A stretch of 57,936 nt of DNA from Collinsella aerofaciens (GCF_015553355.1 NZ_JADNGN010000011.1:1-57936), one strand, 5' to 3'. Positions 8,489 to 17,105 are shown, counted from the first letter of the stretch. Translations and numbers: made by a program. The notes: generated by a model from the letters alone, not told the origin.

Positions 8489-8751
8489 TAGGCGATCTCT
8501 GCGCGAGCGGCCTCGATAGCGCGCGTAAGCTGATCGGCGCAAGAGGTCTTTTTCATACCGCAGGTATTACCGGCGAGAACCTCGATTACGCGATCGGCGG
8601 GAGCGCCTTCGACCAGCCTGGAGATGGCCTTGAGGTTGCCATCGCAGCCGCCGGTAAACTCGACGCCCAGCACCTTGCTGCCATCGTCAGAGAGATTGAG
8701 GTGAATATTGCGAGAGCATACACCCTGAGGCTTGTAGTCAAAACTAATCAT
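8488..8751 (-). CDS. TSCPD domain protein (TIGR03905-like)
   Basis: An 87-residue protein made of a single TSCPD-type domain: Cys residues in GVCSRNI and GGCDGNLKAI, followed by EVLAGNTCGMKKTSCADQL. Such domains occur alone or at the C-terminus of class II ribonucleotide reductases, where cysteines probably bind metal. Stand-alone versions have no established function. Its stop overlaps the start of the lipoprotein gene, so both are translated from one message. Confidence 0.85.
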   Translation of the reverse strand: MISFDYKPQGVCSRNIHLNLSDDGSKVLGVEFTGGCDGNLKAISRLVEGAPADRVIEVLAGNTCGMKKTSCADQLTRAIEAARAEIA

Positions 8752-8864
8752 TGAGATCCCCTCTCAGAAAGAAATTTCAGACGTCTATTATCCCCGCCTG
8801 GACCGACTTATTATCGCAAGCACCGATTCAACATCCTACGATGCTTGGACTGGCGGGGGCAAGA

Positions 8865-9374
8865 TTAGCAGTCCGCACCCTGTGCGTGGACCATGCGCTT
8901 CTCCCGATACATATTGTGGTCGGCGACGCGATATACATCGGCCAGCGTATTTCCAGCCGTCTCGACGGTCGCCACGCCAATCGATGCGCTGACCGTCAGG
9001 GTCTCATCGCTTACCGCGGCAAGACCGAGACGAAGATCCTGTTCCAGCCCGAGCGCAGACTCGTTGTCAGTATGGGGGCAAACCAGCAAAAACTCGTCGC
9101 CGCCAACGCGCATCGGCAGGTAATCCGCACCAGCCACCCGCCGCAGCACGGACGCCGTCCGTCGCAGCAGTTCATCCCCCATCTCGTGACCATAAATGTC
9201 GTTGGTCCGCTTGAGATAATTACAGTCCACCATAATCACGCTCACTGGCAAGTCCTCGTTTACCAGGCTATCTCCACGCGATTCCAGATAGTTGCGGTTG
9301 CGAAGCCCCGTCAGTTTATCTTGGTATGACAGCTCCTCGGCATGCTTGACCATCGATATGTTGTGCGTCGCCAC
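8865..9374 (-). CDS. GGDEF domain fragment downstream of an in-frame TAG
   Basis: A 169-residue stretch containing a complete diguanylate cyclase domain: DKLTGLRNRNYLE at its start, then VGGDEFLL as the active-site signature; the usual inhibitory RxxD motif is not present. It is in the same frame as the sensor gene at 9423-10664 and separated from it only by a TAG at 9423-9425. Translation as a separate protein would need the GTG at 9374, which lacks a good ribosome site. It is therefore best read as the 3' part of a broken, or read-through, PAS-GGDEF gene that would be 599 residues long. Confidence 0.75.
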   Translation of the reverse strand: MATHNISMVKHAEELSYQDKLTGLRNRNYLESRGDSLVNEDLPVSVIMVDCNYLKRTNDIYGHEMGDELLRRTASVLRRVAGADYLPMRVGGDEFLLVCPHTDNESALGLEQDLRLGLAAVSDETLTVSASIGVATVETAGNTLADVYRVADHNMYREKRMVHAQGADC

Positions 9375-9422
9375 GACGACCGAATCCAGGCGGCCTTGCT
9401 CATCGCGATGCTGGGGGACAAC

Positions 9423-10664
9423 CTATAGCGAGTACCAAGTGCCTCGACAATCTCGCACCTCGGCAGCCAAGTACGGTACGCCCTCCATACGTTCTCGAAG
9501 CGTACTTATATCTACGAGCCCCACAACCGCTTCGCGGCTTTCGGGGCTCACGATATCCCGGCAGACCGTGTCCATAAAGTCATATGCCTCGCTATGCTCG
9601 GCAAACATCTTCGCTATCGCCGGCGACATATTGATTCCCTCGATCTTGAGGGTGTCAAGATGCAAAAGGAAGGTCGAATCGTAGATGGCGCTTATGGCAT
9701 TGATAATGCCGAGCTGTTTATCCTTTTCGACCAAATTGCGGTGGTCAGCGATATTTCGAGCCAACAGTACCACGACCCAAAACGCAAGGCACACCAAGAC
9801 GCCGACGGCGACAAATGAAATCCTGTCAGACATGACCTCAGATTTGGGATATAGCGCAAACAGGCGGTAGTCCTTATATGCCGCACGCACGGCATATAAG
9901 GTGGTCCCCCGATATTCGATACGTGTTACGCCCTCGTCTTTCCAGTCAATTCCGCTATCGGCGAGAAGCCGGGCAAGGGTTATATCGACGGTCGAATCGT
10001 TTGAAGAAACGATTTGCGCATCGCGCATCACAAGCACTGTTGGACTCTGATGGAACGTGTTGTTTACAAGGACGTCGGCGATCGTGTATGAATAGTCATC
10101 GGCGGGCTCAGCCGCAAGGGATCGATACCCCAACGCCACCCCATCACCGTATGGAACGGCACTCACGGCAAAGTCGACACCGCGGCGCTCGACAGCGGTC
10201 GAGTAGGTCACTTTGGAACCTTGATACATCGATGCGACCGGCGAACAGGCCAGCTCCTCTCGCCACAACATGAGCGGATCGCGGCCGTCGAAATCGTAAT
10301 GGGCGACCATATGACCATCGGCGTCCATGACCAACATTCCCGAAAGGCTCTCGGTATGGACATATTCCTCGACCAGATCGTCGTTGACTTCAAATCGATC
10401 AGGCGGCAAGAACGTCGCAAACGACTCGAGCGCCGCATCCAAATTGTGCGTCGCCTCGGTTTTTCTTCCCTGTTCATATCGGTCATATTTTTCGCAGGCA
10501 TTTTTTAAAAACACCATGGTTTCCTGGCCGAACCCAAGCGTTTTATCAAGGCAGCAATGCGTGCCAACCATATAGAGCAGACTCAGTAGGGCAACGCTGG
10601 CCACGATGCCGATGCCCACTGCGGCTAAACCCTTTCGGCGAAAGCGGCGCTCGTCATTTGTCAT
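9423..10664 (-). CDS. Sensor-PAS part of an interrupted diguanylate cyclase
   Basis: 413 residues: an N-terminal transmembrane segment, a large extracytoplasmic region of Cache-like size, a second transmembrane segment (FVAVGVLVCLAFWVVVLL), and a PAS domain that ends in RDCRGTWYSL just before a TAG. The frame continues through the TAG directly into VVPQHRDEQGRLDS and the GGDEF domain at 8865-9374, so the intact gene would be a membrane-bound cyclic-di-GMP synthase. Its ATG overlaps the stop codon of the solute-binding protein gene (ATGA), suggesting that the binding protein and this sensor work together. A substitution creating TAG or a sequencing error could explain the break. Confidence 0.8.
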   Translation of the reverse strand: MTNDERRFRRKGLAAVGIGIVASVALLSLLYMVGTHCCLDKTLGFGQETMVFLKNACEKYDRYEQGRKTEATHNLDAALESFATFLPPDRFEVNDDLVEEYVHTESLSGMLVMDADGHMVAHYDFDGRDPLMLWREELACSPVASMYQGSKVTYSTAVERRGVDFAVSAVPYGDGVALGYRSLAAEPADDYSYTIADVLVNNTFHQSPTVLVMRDAQIVSSNDSTVDITLARLLADSGIDWKDEGVTRIEYRGTTLYAVRAAYKDYRLFALYPKSEVMSDRISFVAVGVLVCLAFWVVVLLARNIADHRNLVEKDKQLGIINAISAIYDSTFLLHLDTLKIEGINMSPAIAKMFAEHSEAYDFMDTVCRDIVSPESREAVVGLVDISTLRERMEGVPYLAAEVRDCRGTWYSL

Positions 10665-11533
10665 GATTCCGCTCCTTGCCCGCCCGTTGTCGCTCCTGTC
10701 TTGTAATTGCCCACAATACGGTCAACCGTGCCATCTCGATCCATGTCGGACAGTGCGGTATCGAGGTTTTTGACGTACTCCCCCTCATAGCTATCATCAA
10801 ACGCGACGCCCAGGTCAACCGTCATAACGTTGTCGGCGAACACACGATAAACGCCAGGATACTGGGCAACGAGTCGATCAAGCGACTGAACGTCCGCCAT
10901 CCAACAGTCGACATACCCTTTGGCGAGGGCGGCTTTGCAGAGTTCGGCAGAACCATACGATTTGATTTGCACGTCCGGCGAGATATCCAGATCCCCTGCG
11001 AGCAATCGGCGTTCGCTCACCGAGCCCGCAATCACCGCAATGGTCTTGCTTCCATCGAGATGCGCCAAGGACGTGATGCCACTCGTTTTCTTGGCGGCGA
11101 CCGAAACCGTCAGGGTCAAATACGGCTCAGTCCAGTAATACTTATCCTCGCGATAACAGGGAGAATAGTCGCACCACAGGCAATCGATATCGCCGTTTTT
11201 GAGTAGGCGATCACGGTCATTCCAAGATATGTCGATAAATTGCGGCTTGATCCCCGCGCGCTTGCAGGCCTCGCGGGCGATGTCGATATCGATACCGGCG
11301 TAATCGCCCGTGGTATCGACATACACATAGGGGTCGTTATCCGTAACGCCGATTTTGAGTACCGGGAGGTCTTCGTCGGCTTCGTTCGGAGAGGAAGAAC
11401 TGCTTCGAACGGTATACGTCAGGACGCCCGCACAGACGGCAACAAGGAGTATGAGCGTAAACGAGACGATGGCGGCTCGCTTGATGCGTCCGGGCACGCG
11501 CCTCCCTTCATCGAAACAGCAGTCGGATTTCAT
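10661..11533 (-). CDS. Membrane-anchored solute-binding protein (SBP_bac_3 family)
   Basis: About 290 residues. After a basic start there is one hydrophobic segment (IVSFTLILLVAVCAGVLTY) without a lipobox, then a periplasmic-binding-protein fold typical of amino-acid binders: LKIGVTDNDPYVYVD, GIDIDIAREACKRAG, and later GYVDCWMADVQSLDRL. No permease or ATPase lies nearby. Its stop codon overlaps the start of the PAS-GGDEF gene, so it may present a ligand to that sensor instead of serving transport. An in-frame Met further upstream (11587) falls in a terminator hairpin; the Met at 11533 is taken as start although its ribosome site is weak. Confidence 0.8.
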   Translation of the reverse strand: MKSDCCFDEGRRVPGRIKRAAIVSFTLILLVAVCAGVLTYTVRSSSSSPNEADEDLPVLKIGVTDNDPYVYVDTTGDYAGIDIDIAREACKRAGIKPQFIDISWNDRDRLLKNGDIDCLWCDYSPCYREDKYYWTEPYLTLTVSVAAKKTSGITSLAHLDGSKTIAVIAGSVSERRLLAGDLDISPDVQIKSYGSAELCKAALAKGYVDCWMADVQSLDRLVAQYPGVYRVFADNVMTVDLGVAFDDSYEGEYVKNLDTALSDMDRDGTVDRIVGNYKTGATTGGQGAES

Positions 11534-11559
11534 TTTATACCCGGGGATGAGCCGGCAAT

Positions 11560-11592
11560 AAAAAAGCGCCTCACCCAAGATGGGCAAGGCGC
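11560..11592 (-). terminator. Terminator belonging to the original purB 3' end
   Basis: On the minus strand a 12-bp stem (GCGCCTTGCCCA with TGGGTGAGGCGC, loop TCT) runs into six T. It follows the duplicated purB tail at 11636-11690, suggesting that it was the purB terminator before the Ig-like gene came between. Confidence 0.85.
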
Positions 11593-11635
11593 CAAAGGTT
11601 GAAATGAATCCGCAAGCGGTCGAATTAGGCTAGCC

Positions 11636-11690
11636 CTACTCGAAGTTCAGCTGCTCCAGGCGGTCGAAGACCGTGTCGATACGGGTGACG
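11636..11690 (-). repeat. Duplicated 3' end of purB
   Basis: Read on the minus strand this segment encodes VTRIDTVFDRLEQLNFE followed by TAG, almost identical to the true purB C-terminus LTRIDTVFDRLEQLEF at 15350. Bases 11651-11688 and 15362-15399 differ at only two positions in 38. It is a gene tail without the rest of the gene, bracketing the Ig-like gene with the real purB end. Confidence 0.85.
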
Positions 11691-11701
11691 AGTGGGGTAC
11701 C

Positions 11702-14700
11702 CTAACGCTCGAGACGTTTGCGCATAAGCGCGAAGGCAATCAGCGAAGCGCCGGCAACGGCCATAATAAAGGCGACAGCAAGGGCCTGGTCGCCCGTGTT
11801 GGCAAGCGCGCCCTTAGTAGCCTTAACAGACTTTTTGGTCACCTTAGTCGTCGTCTGCTGACTAGGCTGGGACGGCGTCACGGGCTGCGTAGGCTGAATC
11901 GGCTCACCATTGGCCTCCTCGCCCGTCACCACGTACGTCGAGAAGTGGCTCGTGCGGAAGCAGAGGTAGTCGCCCTCGGTCCACGTATCCATAGCCTGAG
12001 TGGAACCATCCTCGGCAACGTAGAGCACCTTGAGGTTGGTGAGCGCCTTCATGGCGGCAGTCATCTTGACACGGACGATGAAGGACATGCCTTCGTAGTC
12101 CTCGATAACCTCGCCGTCCTTGAGAAGCTTGATATCGAGCTTATCGGCAACCTTGGTAGCCCCCTGCTCAAGGCCGGAAATCGTAGCATTGGCGGCATCG
12201 GTAAGATCCGTCGGTTCCTCGACCACAAGAGAGATGCTGTTGTTCTGGGCAATGCCGGCAGCGACATTGTTCTCGGCGCTTACGCTAACGTCCGTTCCGT
12301 TGCTACCCGCAACGCCTGCAATGGTCTTTGCCGCTACGATAACGGCGCAGGTCGCGGTTTTGTCGCCACAGGTGGCGGTAATCGTGGCGGTACCGGCCTT
12401 AAGCGGCGTCACGACGCCGTCTTTGACCGTGGCGATCGACGAGTCGCTGGAGGTCCAGCTCACCGTCGTATCGTCTGCATCGGCAGGACTCACCGTTGCG
12501 GAGAGCTTTGTGGAGGCATCACCGACGGTAAAGGACAGGCTCGTCTTGTTGAGCTCAACCTTTTGGGCGGGATTGGTCACGGTCACCGAAACGGTCTGGG
12601 AGAGCGACCCTGCAGTGATGACAAAAGAACCAGAACCGGTCTTGAGGGCGGTAACGGTGTAGGAGCCATCACCGTTGTCGACAACCTTAAACGCCTTCGA
12701 AGCGCCCGTGTCATCCAGAGCAAGATTGGTCTCGTCGACCTCACCCGCAAGGGTTCCAGCAAGAGAAACCTTCACGGTGCCCTCTTCGCCCTTCTTGAGG
12801 CCGAGGACGCTCTGGTCGACCGTAAGGTTCGTTGCGGGATTAGAGACGGTCACCGCGCAATCCTGAGAATAGGTGCCGTCTTCAGTCGAAACGGTGATGG
12901 TTGCGGCGCCCTTGGAGACAGCCGCCACCTTTCCGGTTTGATCGACTGTAGCGACACTTTCGTTGCTGGACTTCCAGACAATCGTCTGGTTAGCCTCCGC
13001 GGGAACGACCGCCGCCTTAAGCTGCTCGGTTGCAGCGCCCACAAGCACGACCTTCTGCTTATCGAGCGTGATGCCCGTAGCAGGCTGAATAACCGTCACC
13101 TTGCACGTGGCGCTATGCTCTCCGTCCTCAGTGGTGACGGTAATCGTAGCAACACCTGCCTTGACCGGGGTCACGACGCCGTCTGCAACCGTGGCGACCG
13201 TAGGATCGCTCGACGACCAGGACAAGTTCTTGTTCGTTGCATTATCGGGCTCAACCGCTGCGGTCAACGTCGAGGGCTCACCGCCCACAGCAAGCTTAAG
13301 GTTTGAAGCGCTGAGCTTGACGCCCGACACCTTTACAACCGGAGTGGTTACCGTAATCGCATCCGTGGTTGCAGAGACCCCATCAACCGTTGCCGTGATC
13401 GTGGCATCACCGTCACCGACAGCGGTAACAAGACCGTTAGCGTCGACGGTAAGGACGCTCTCGTTGGAAGAGGACCAAACAACTTGGCTGGCCTTGTCAT
13501 CAGGGGAGACCTTTGCCTTCAGCTGCTGAGTCGTGCCTTTATCCATGGAGGTTGAGTAGCTGTCCGCAATGGAAACCGCAGTCTTTGCAGGCTCCTCGCC
13601 AAGCTTGACAACATGAACGGTCATCGTGTCGCAGAGACGACCACCCAAGTACATTGAAACCGTTGCATCGCCGTAACTATGAGGCACTAAATACCCCAAG
13701 TAACTGCCACCACTAAACATCGGTCCTTTTACCTCGAGGACATCCGGATTATCTGAAGTGAAAGAATACTTTGCGCCGGCATAGGAGTCCATCAATTCCT
13801 CAGCGCTTTTACTCAGCACGCCCTTTGGATATTCAAACCCCCTGTCACATTCCAGCCAAAGCCAATCTTTGGATATACTATCTGAACTGACCTCACAGGG
13901 AAATGTATAATCGCTCGACACAAACTTAGCCTTCGAAAGGCTCACTTCCGCAGGGTCGACAACCTCTATCTCAAAGGGATGGTCATTGCCAAGGCCATCA
14001 CGAGCATGAGCCTTAACGGTGCCAGGCTTTATTGCCTTAAACGAGTTTTCACCACCGATAAGCTCAACGACATCGTTGCTTTCCAGAGAATAGGTTACAG
14101 CGCCAAAGTCCGCACCCCAATGTGCGCGCTGGCATGCCTTCAGTACTTCATTTGGAGAAACGTTGAGAATGGCAGTCAGATAATCGCTGTCCCCAACCAG
14201 CATCTTTTGCTTTTTGTTCCCACGCTCATTGAATCCGGGCTCCTGATTCTCGGTTACAACATCACATAGCTTCTTCGTCTCAACTTCACCGTTGCAATAG
14301 TCGACAAGAACCTTGGCCTCTTTAGCATCTTTCGACAACGCCTCGAGTTGCAAAGAAGCGCTTAGCTCGGAAGTTCCATATGATGAATAATTCGAATTCA
14401 CCCTTGCCTGGACTTTGGAATCCTTTGAGGGGTCTTCCTTAATAACAAAATATGTGGCCGCACGGCTCTCGTCCACGGGACGAACGTCAACTCTCCCCTC
14501 TAGTAATGCATAATGCGTGTTCCCGCATTTTTGCGGACAATCATCCGTGTAACCCAGCGTTGCGGTGTTTGTTGTCGCACCAGATTGGTCGTAAGAAACG
14601 AAACTGACCTTAATTGGATTGACTTTAGCCACACTTTTAATCTTAAGAGAACCGTTTAAACTCTCGTCGGTCTTGCTCTTCAGGGTTATAGTCGTTGTGC

Positions 14701-15052
14701 CAACTTTGGTGGGGCTAATTGTCAATACCCAACTATGTGACTCATAACTTACCTTAGCGATATCCTCGTCAGACGATGTGATATCGATATCGCTAGGGTC
14801 AATGTGCGCCCATTCGTGATTTTTATTAAAAAAGGAAAGCCTTCCTTTCACCGTCTGTCCAACAGCGACATCAAATTCTGACCACACATCGCCTGTAGAC
14901 GAATCGTATGGGAGAAACGATGCACCCATGGAACCGTCCTGCGACTCCAGCATGACAGCATCCGCATGCGGAGCGGCCACCGTCAGCCCAAACGTTGCCG
15001 CCGTTAAAGCAACACAGATGCCTGTGGCTATCCTCCAAAACCCTTTTCTCAT
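11702..15052 (-). CDS. Wall-anchored surface protein with bacterial Ig-like (BIG2) repeats
   Basis: About 1116 residues. Signal peptide in the first 33 residues (ending PHADA), a novel N-terminal half with several cysteines, then about five Ig-like modules between roughly residues 480 and 920 with the BIG2 hallmarks (VVWSSSNESVLTV, ATVADGVVTPVKAG, ATITVTTEDG). A region of about 100 residues follows, then a Thr/Pro-rich spacer and the sorting signal LANTGD with hydrophobic tail and RKRLER, indicating sortase attachment. The ATG at 15052 starts the signal peptide; an in-frame GTG lies at 15097. A run of 13 G lies about 70 bases upstream. The gene sits between two copies of the purB tail, a sign of later acquisition. 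Likely an adhesin; ligand unknown. Confidence 0.88.
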   Translation of the reverse strand: MRKGFWRIATGICVALTAATFGLTVAAPHADAVMLESQDGSMGASFLPYDSSTGDVWSEFDVAVGQTVKGRLSFFNKNHEWAHIDPSDIDITSSDEDIAKVSYESHSWVLTISPTKVGTTTITLKSKTDESLNGSLKIKSVAKVNPIKVSFVSYDQSGATTNTATLGYTDDCPQKCGNTHYALLEGRVDVRPVDESRAATYFVIKEDPSKDSKVQARVNSNYSSYGTSELSASLQLEALSKDAKEAKVLVDYCNGEVETKKLCDVVTENQEPGFNERGNKKQKMLVGDSDYLTAILNVSPNEVLKACQRAHWGADFGAVTYSLESNDVVELIGGENSFKAIKPGTVKAHARDGLGNDHPFEIEVVDPAEVSLSKAKFVSSDYTFPCEVSSDSISKDWLWLECDRGFEYPKGVLSKSAEELMDSYAGAKYSFTSDNPDVLEVKGPMFSGGSYLGYLVPHSYGDATVSMYLGGRLCDTMTVHVVKLGEEPAKTAVSIADSYSTSMDKGTTQQLKAKVSPDDKASQVVWSSSNESVLTVDANGLVTAVGDGDATITATVDGVSATTDAITVTTPVVKVSGVKLSASNLKLAVGGEPSTLTAAVEPDNATNKNLSWSSSDPTVATVADGVVTPVKAGVATITVTTEDGEHSATCKVTVIQPATGITLDKQKVVLVGAATEQLKAAVVPAEANQTIVWKSSNESVATVDQTGKVAAVSKGAATITVSTEDGTYSQDCAVTVSNPATNLTVDQSVLGLKKGEEGTVKVSLAGTLAGEVDETNLALDDTGASKAFKVVDNGDGSYTVTALKTGSGSFVITAGSLSQTVSVTVTNPAQKVELNKTSLSFTVGDASTKLSATVSPADADDTTVSWTSSDSSIATVKDGVVTPLKAGTATITATCGDKTATCAVIVAAKTIAGVAGSNGTDVSVSAENNVAAGIAQNNSISLVVEEPTDLTDAANATISGLEQGATKVADKLDIKLLKDGEVIEDYEGMSFIVRVKMTAAMKALTNLKVLYVAEDGSTQAMDTWTEGDYLCFRTSHFSTYVVTGEEANGEPIQPTQPVTPSQPSQQTTTKVTKKSVKATKGALANTGDQALAVAFIMAVAGASLIAFALMRKRLER

Positions 15053-15120
15053 TCCCCTAAGTCCAATCTCTCGTGAAAAAACGCAGCATTCTCCCACACC
15101 TTAAAATTGGCTTAAGGATA

Positions 15121-15133
15121 CCCCCCCCCCCCC
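15121..15133 (-). promoter_or_regulatory. 13-G tract upstream of the Ig-like surface protein gene
   Basis: On the coding (minus) strand a run of 13 G lies about 70 bases before the start codon. TATCCT directly after it resembles a -10 box, and TTGCCG lies 22 bases upstream of that box. Such tracts change length by slipped-strand mispairing and in other bacteria switch surface genes by altering promoter spacing. The promoter assignment is tentative. Confidence 0.6.
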
Positions 15134-15240
15134 GACAGTTACCGGCAAGGTAATGTTTGTCAGATGTCTCAAATTATCGGCAAGCAGCACAGTTGACGCG
15201 CATATATCGCTGACGTCCAGCTTTCTAGGTGCGCTCATGC

Positions 15241-15280
15241 ACAAGCCCCGCTGGCAGAGCGAGCTGCGAGCGGGGCTTGT
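15241..15280. repeat. 12-bp inverted repeat between purB and the Ig-like gene
   Basis: ACAAGCCCCGCT and AGCGGGGCTTGT form a perfect stem around a 16-base loop. No T run follows on either strand, so it is not a standard terminator. It may be a boundary or regulatory hairpin. Confidence 0.5.
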
Positions 15281-15349
15281 GTTGGAAAGTCGCACTCGAA
15301 CGAGGGCCGCGGAGAATTGATCGATTTGACTACCTCCCCGATCGGTCAA

Positions 15350-16693
15350 TTAGAACTCGAGCTGCTCCAGGCGATCGAAGACCGTGTCGATGCGGGTGAG
15401 GAAGTCCCACGGGTCAAAGATCTCGTCGAGCTTCTCCTGGCTGACGGTGCAGCGCGGATCGGCCTCGAGGCGCTCCTTAAAGGTAGGACCGGAGACGCAA
15501 TCCTGCACCTCGTGCCAGGTGGCCATGGCGTTTTCCTGCACGATCGCATAGGCGTCCTCGCGGGTGATGCCCGTATCGACGAGGGCCAGCAGGACCTTGG
15601 AGGAGAAGATGAGGCCGCGGGTCTTGTTGAGGTTGGCCATCATGCGAGCAGGATACAGCTGCAGGCCGTCGATAACGCGGATGAGGCACTGGAACATGTG
15701 GTCGAGCGCGATGAAGCTATCGGCCTGGGCGACGCGCTCGGCGGAAGAGTGCGAAATGTCGCGCTCGTGCCACAGGGCAACGTTGTCAAAGGCGACCTGA
15801 GCGTTGGACTTCACGACGCGCGACAGGCCGCAGACCTTCTCCATGGTGATGGGGTTGCGCTTGTGCGGCATGGCGGAGCTGCCCTTTTGGCCCTTGCGGA
15901 AGGGCTCCTCGGCCTCGAGCGTATCGGTCTTCTGCAGGTTGCGGACCTCGGTCGCGATGCGCTCGCAGGTGGCCGCCGTGGTGGCAAGCACGCCGGCAAG
16001 GTAGGCGTGGTGATCGCGGCTGATGACCTGCGTGGACAGCGGATCGTGGACCAGGCCCAGGTGCTCGCAGACGTACTCCTCGACGAACGGCTCGATGGAG
16101 CTGTAGGTGCCGACGGCGCCCGAGATGGCACCGAAGGCAACGTTCTTGCGAGCGTCCTCAAGACGATCGAGATCGCGCTTGAGCTCCCATGCCCAAGAGC
16201 CAAACTTCATACCGAAGGTCATCGGCTCGGCATGGATGCCATGGGTGCGGCCGGCGCAGAGCGTATTGCGCTCCTCGAAGGCGCGACGCTTGCAGATCTC
16301 GCCGAGTTTCTTGACGTCCTCGATGATTAGGTCGCAGGCCTGCGTGAGCTGGTAGCACAAAGCCGTATCGCCCAGGTCGGAGCTGGTCATGCCATAGTGA
16401 ACCCAACGGCTGGGCTTGGGGTCGCCCTCGGGAACATCGGCGTCGATGTACTCCTTCATATTGGTCAGGAAGGCGATGACATCGTGGCGCGTGACCTCCT
16501 CGATCTCGTCAACCTTCGCCTTCTCAAAGTTGGCGTGGTCGCGAATCCACTGGGCCTCTTCTTTGGAAATACCGATCTTGCCGAGCTCCGCCTGCGCCTC
16601 GCAGGCCAGGACCTCAATCTCCTGCCAAATGGCGTACTTGTTCTCGAGGGAGAAGATGTGTCCCATCTCCGGGCGGGTATAGCGATCGATCAT
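15350..16693 (-). CDS. purB: Adenylosuccinate lyase
   Basis: Acts twice in purine synthesis, cleaving SAICAR to AICAR and adenylosuccinate to AMP, each with loss of fumarate. The superfamily signature GSSAMPHKRNPITMEK is present, as are HYGMTSSDLGDTALCYQL and CAGRTHGIHAEPMTFG holding catalytic histidines. 447 residues, normal length. The ATG at 16693 follows AGGAG; frame upstream of it is not conserved. The last 17 codons are duplicated at 11636-11690, where a terminator follows, so the present 3' end was probably re-formed when the Ig-like gene arrived. Confidence 0.96.
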   Translation of the reverse strand: MIDRYTRPEMGHIFSLENKYAIWQEIEVLACEAQAELGKIGISKEEAQWIRDHANFEKAKVDEIEEVTRHDVIAFLTNMKEYIDADVPEGDPKPSRWVHYGMTSSDLGDTALCYQLTQACDLIIEDVKKLGEICKRRAFEERNTLCAGRTHGIHAEPMTFGMKFGSWAWELKRDLDRLEDARKNVAFGAISGAVGTYSSIEPFVEEYVCEHLGLVHDPLSTQVISRDHHAYLAGVLATTAATCERIATEVRNLQKTDTLEAEEPFRKGQKGSSAMPHKRNPITMEKVCGLSRVVKSNAQVAFDNVALWHERDISHSSAERVAQADSFIALDHMFQCLIRVIDGLQLYPARMMANLNKTRGLIFSSKVLLALVDTGITREDAYAIVQENAMATWHEVQDCVSGPTFKERLEADPRCTVSQEKLDEIFDPWDFLTRIDTVFDRLEQLEF

Positions 16694-16795
16694 AGCGGCT
16701 CCTTTTTGGTTATTGGCACGTTGGTCGTAACTCAACCATTGTACCGTGCGCAGGTGCAAGTATGGGCAGCAGGCATTAACCTAACATTTTGGAAT

Positions 16796-16987
16796 TGGAG
16801 CGGGCAACGGGACATCCGCGTATTTGCTTCGCAAATCCGCACCGGCTTCAGGCGCCTGTCGGCGCCTTCGCCTGCTCGCTACAAACGCTTCGCGTTTGCT
16901 TAACGCTCGCACCCTGGCGGGTTCGAGTCCCGGCGCTTGGTAGTAAAAAGCACGGCAACGTAACGCTGCCGTGCTTGTGCTTTTTAC
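16796..16987. repeat. tRNA-Gly-linked hairpin-rich repeat element
   Basis: 16796-16813 is an exact 18-base copy of the tRNA-Gly 3' end at 16988-17005. Between them lie hairpins ATTTGCTTCGCAAAT and AAACGCTTCGCGTTT, a larger GGCGCC-rich palindrome, a T-arm-like segment (GGGTTCGAGTCCC, inverted relative to the tRNA) and the terminator of the tRNA. The AAACGC...GCGTTT hairpin followed by CTTA and GCTC is shared with the element beside tRNA-Lys. Confidence 0.7.
16944..16975 (-). terminator. tRNA-Gly terminator
   Basis: On the minus strand AGCACGGCA and TGCCGTGCT pair and are followed by TTTTACTA, 13 bases past the end of tRNA-Gly. Confidence 0.8.
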
Positions 16988-17062
16988 TGGAGCGGGCAAC
17001 GGGACTCGAACCCGCGAGTGTCAGCTTGGGAAGCTGATGCCTTACCACTTGGCGATGCCCGC
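16988..17062 (-). tRNA. tRNA-Gly (CCC)
   Basis: Cloverleaf on the minus strand: acceptor GCGGGCA with TGCCCGC, anticodon loop TTCCCAA, T arm GCGGG-TTCGAGT-CCCGT. CCA is encoded (16988-16990). Confidence 0.95.
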
Positions 17063-17075
17063 ATATGTGGGGGAT

Positions 17076-17105
17076 AGTATAACGCGGTTGTCTTGTTCGA
17101 TACAA
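17076..17105 (-). promoter_or_regulatory. Promoter of tRNA-Gly
   Basis: TTGTAT and TATACT on the minus strand, 18 bases apart, with the -10 box about 14 bases before the tRNA. Confidence 0.65.

Noticed and set aside
15241-15280. Inverted repeat read as a purB terminator
   Set aside because: The stem is good but no T run follows on either strand; the likelier original purB terminator is at 11560-11592.
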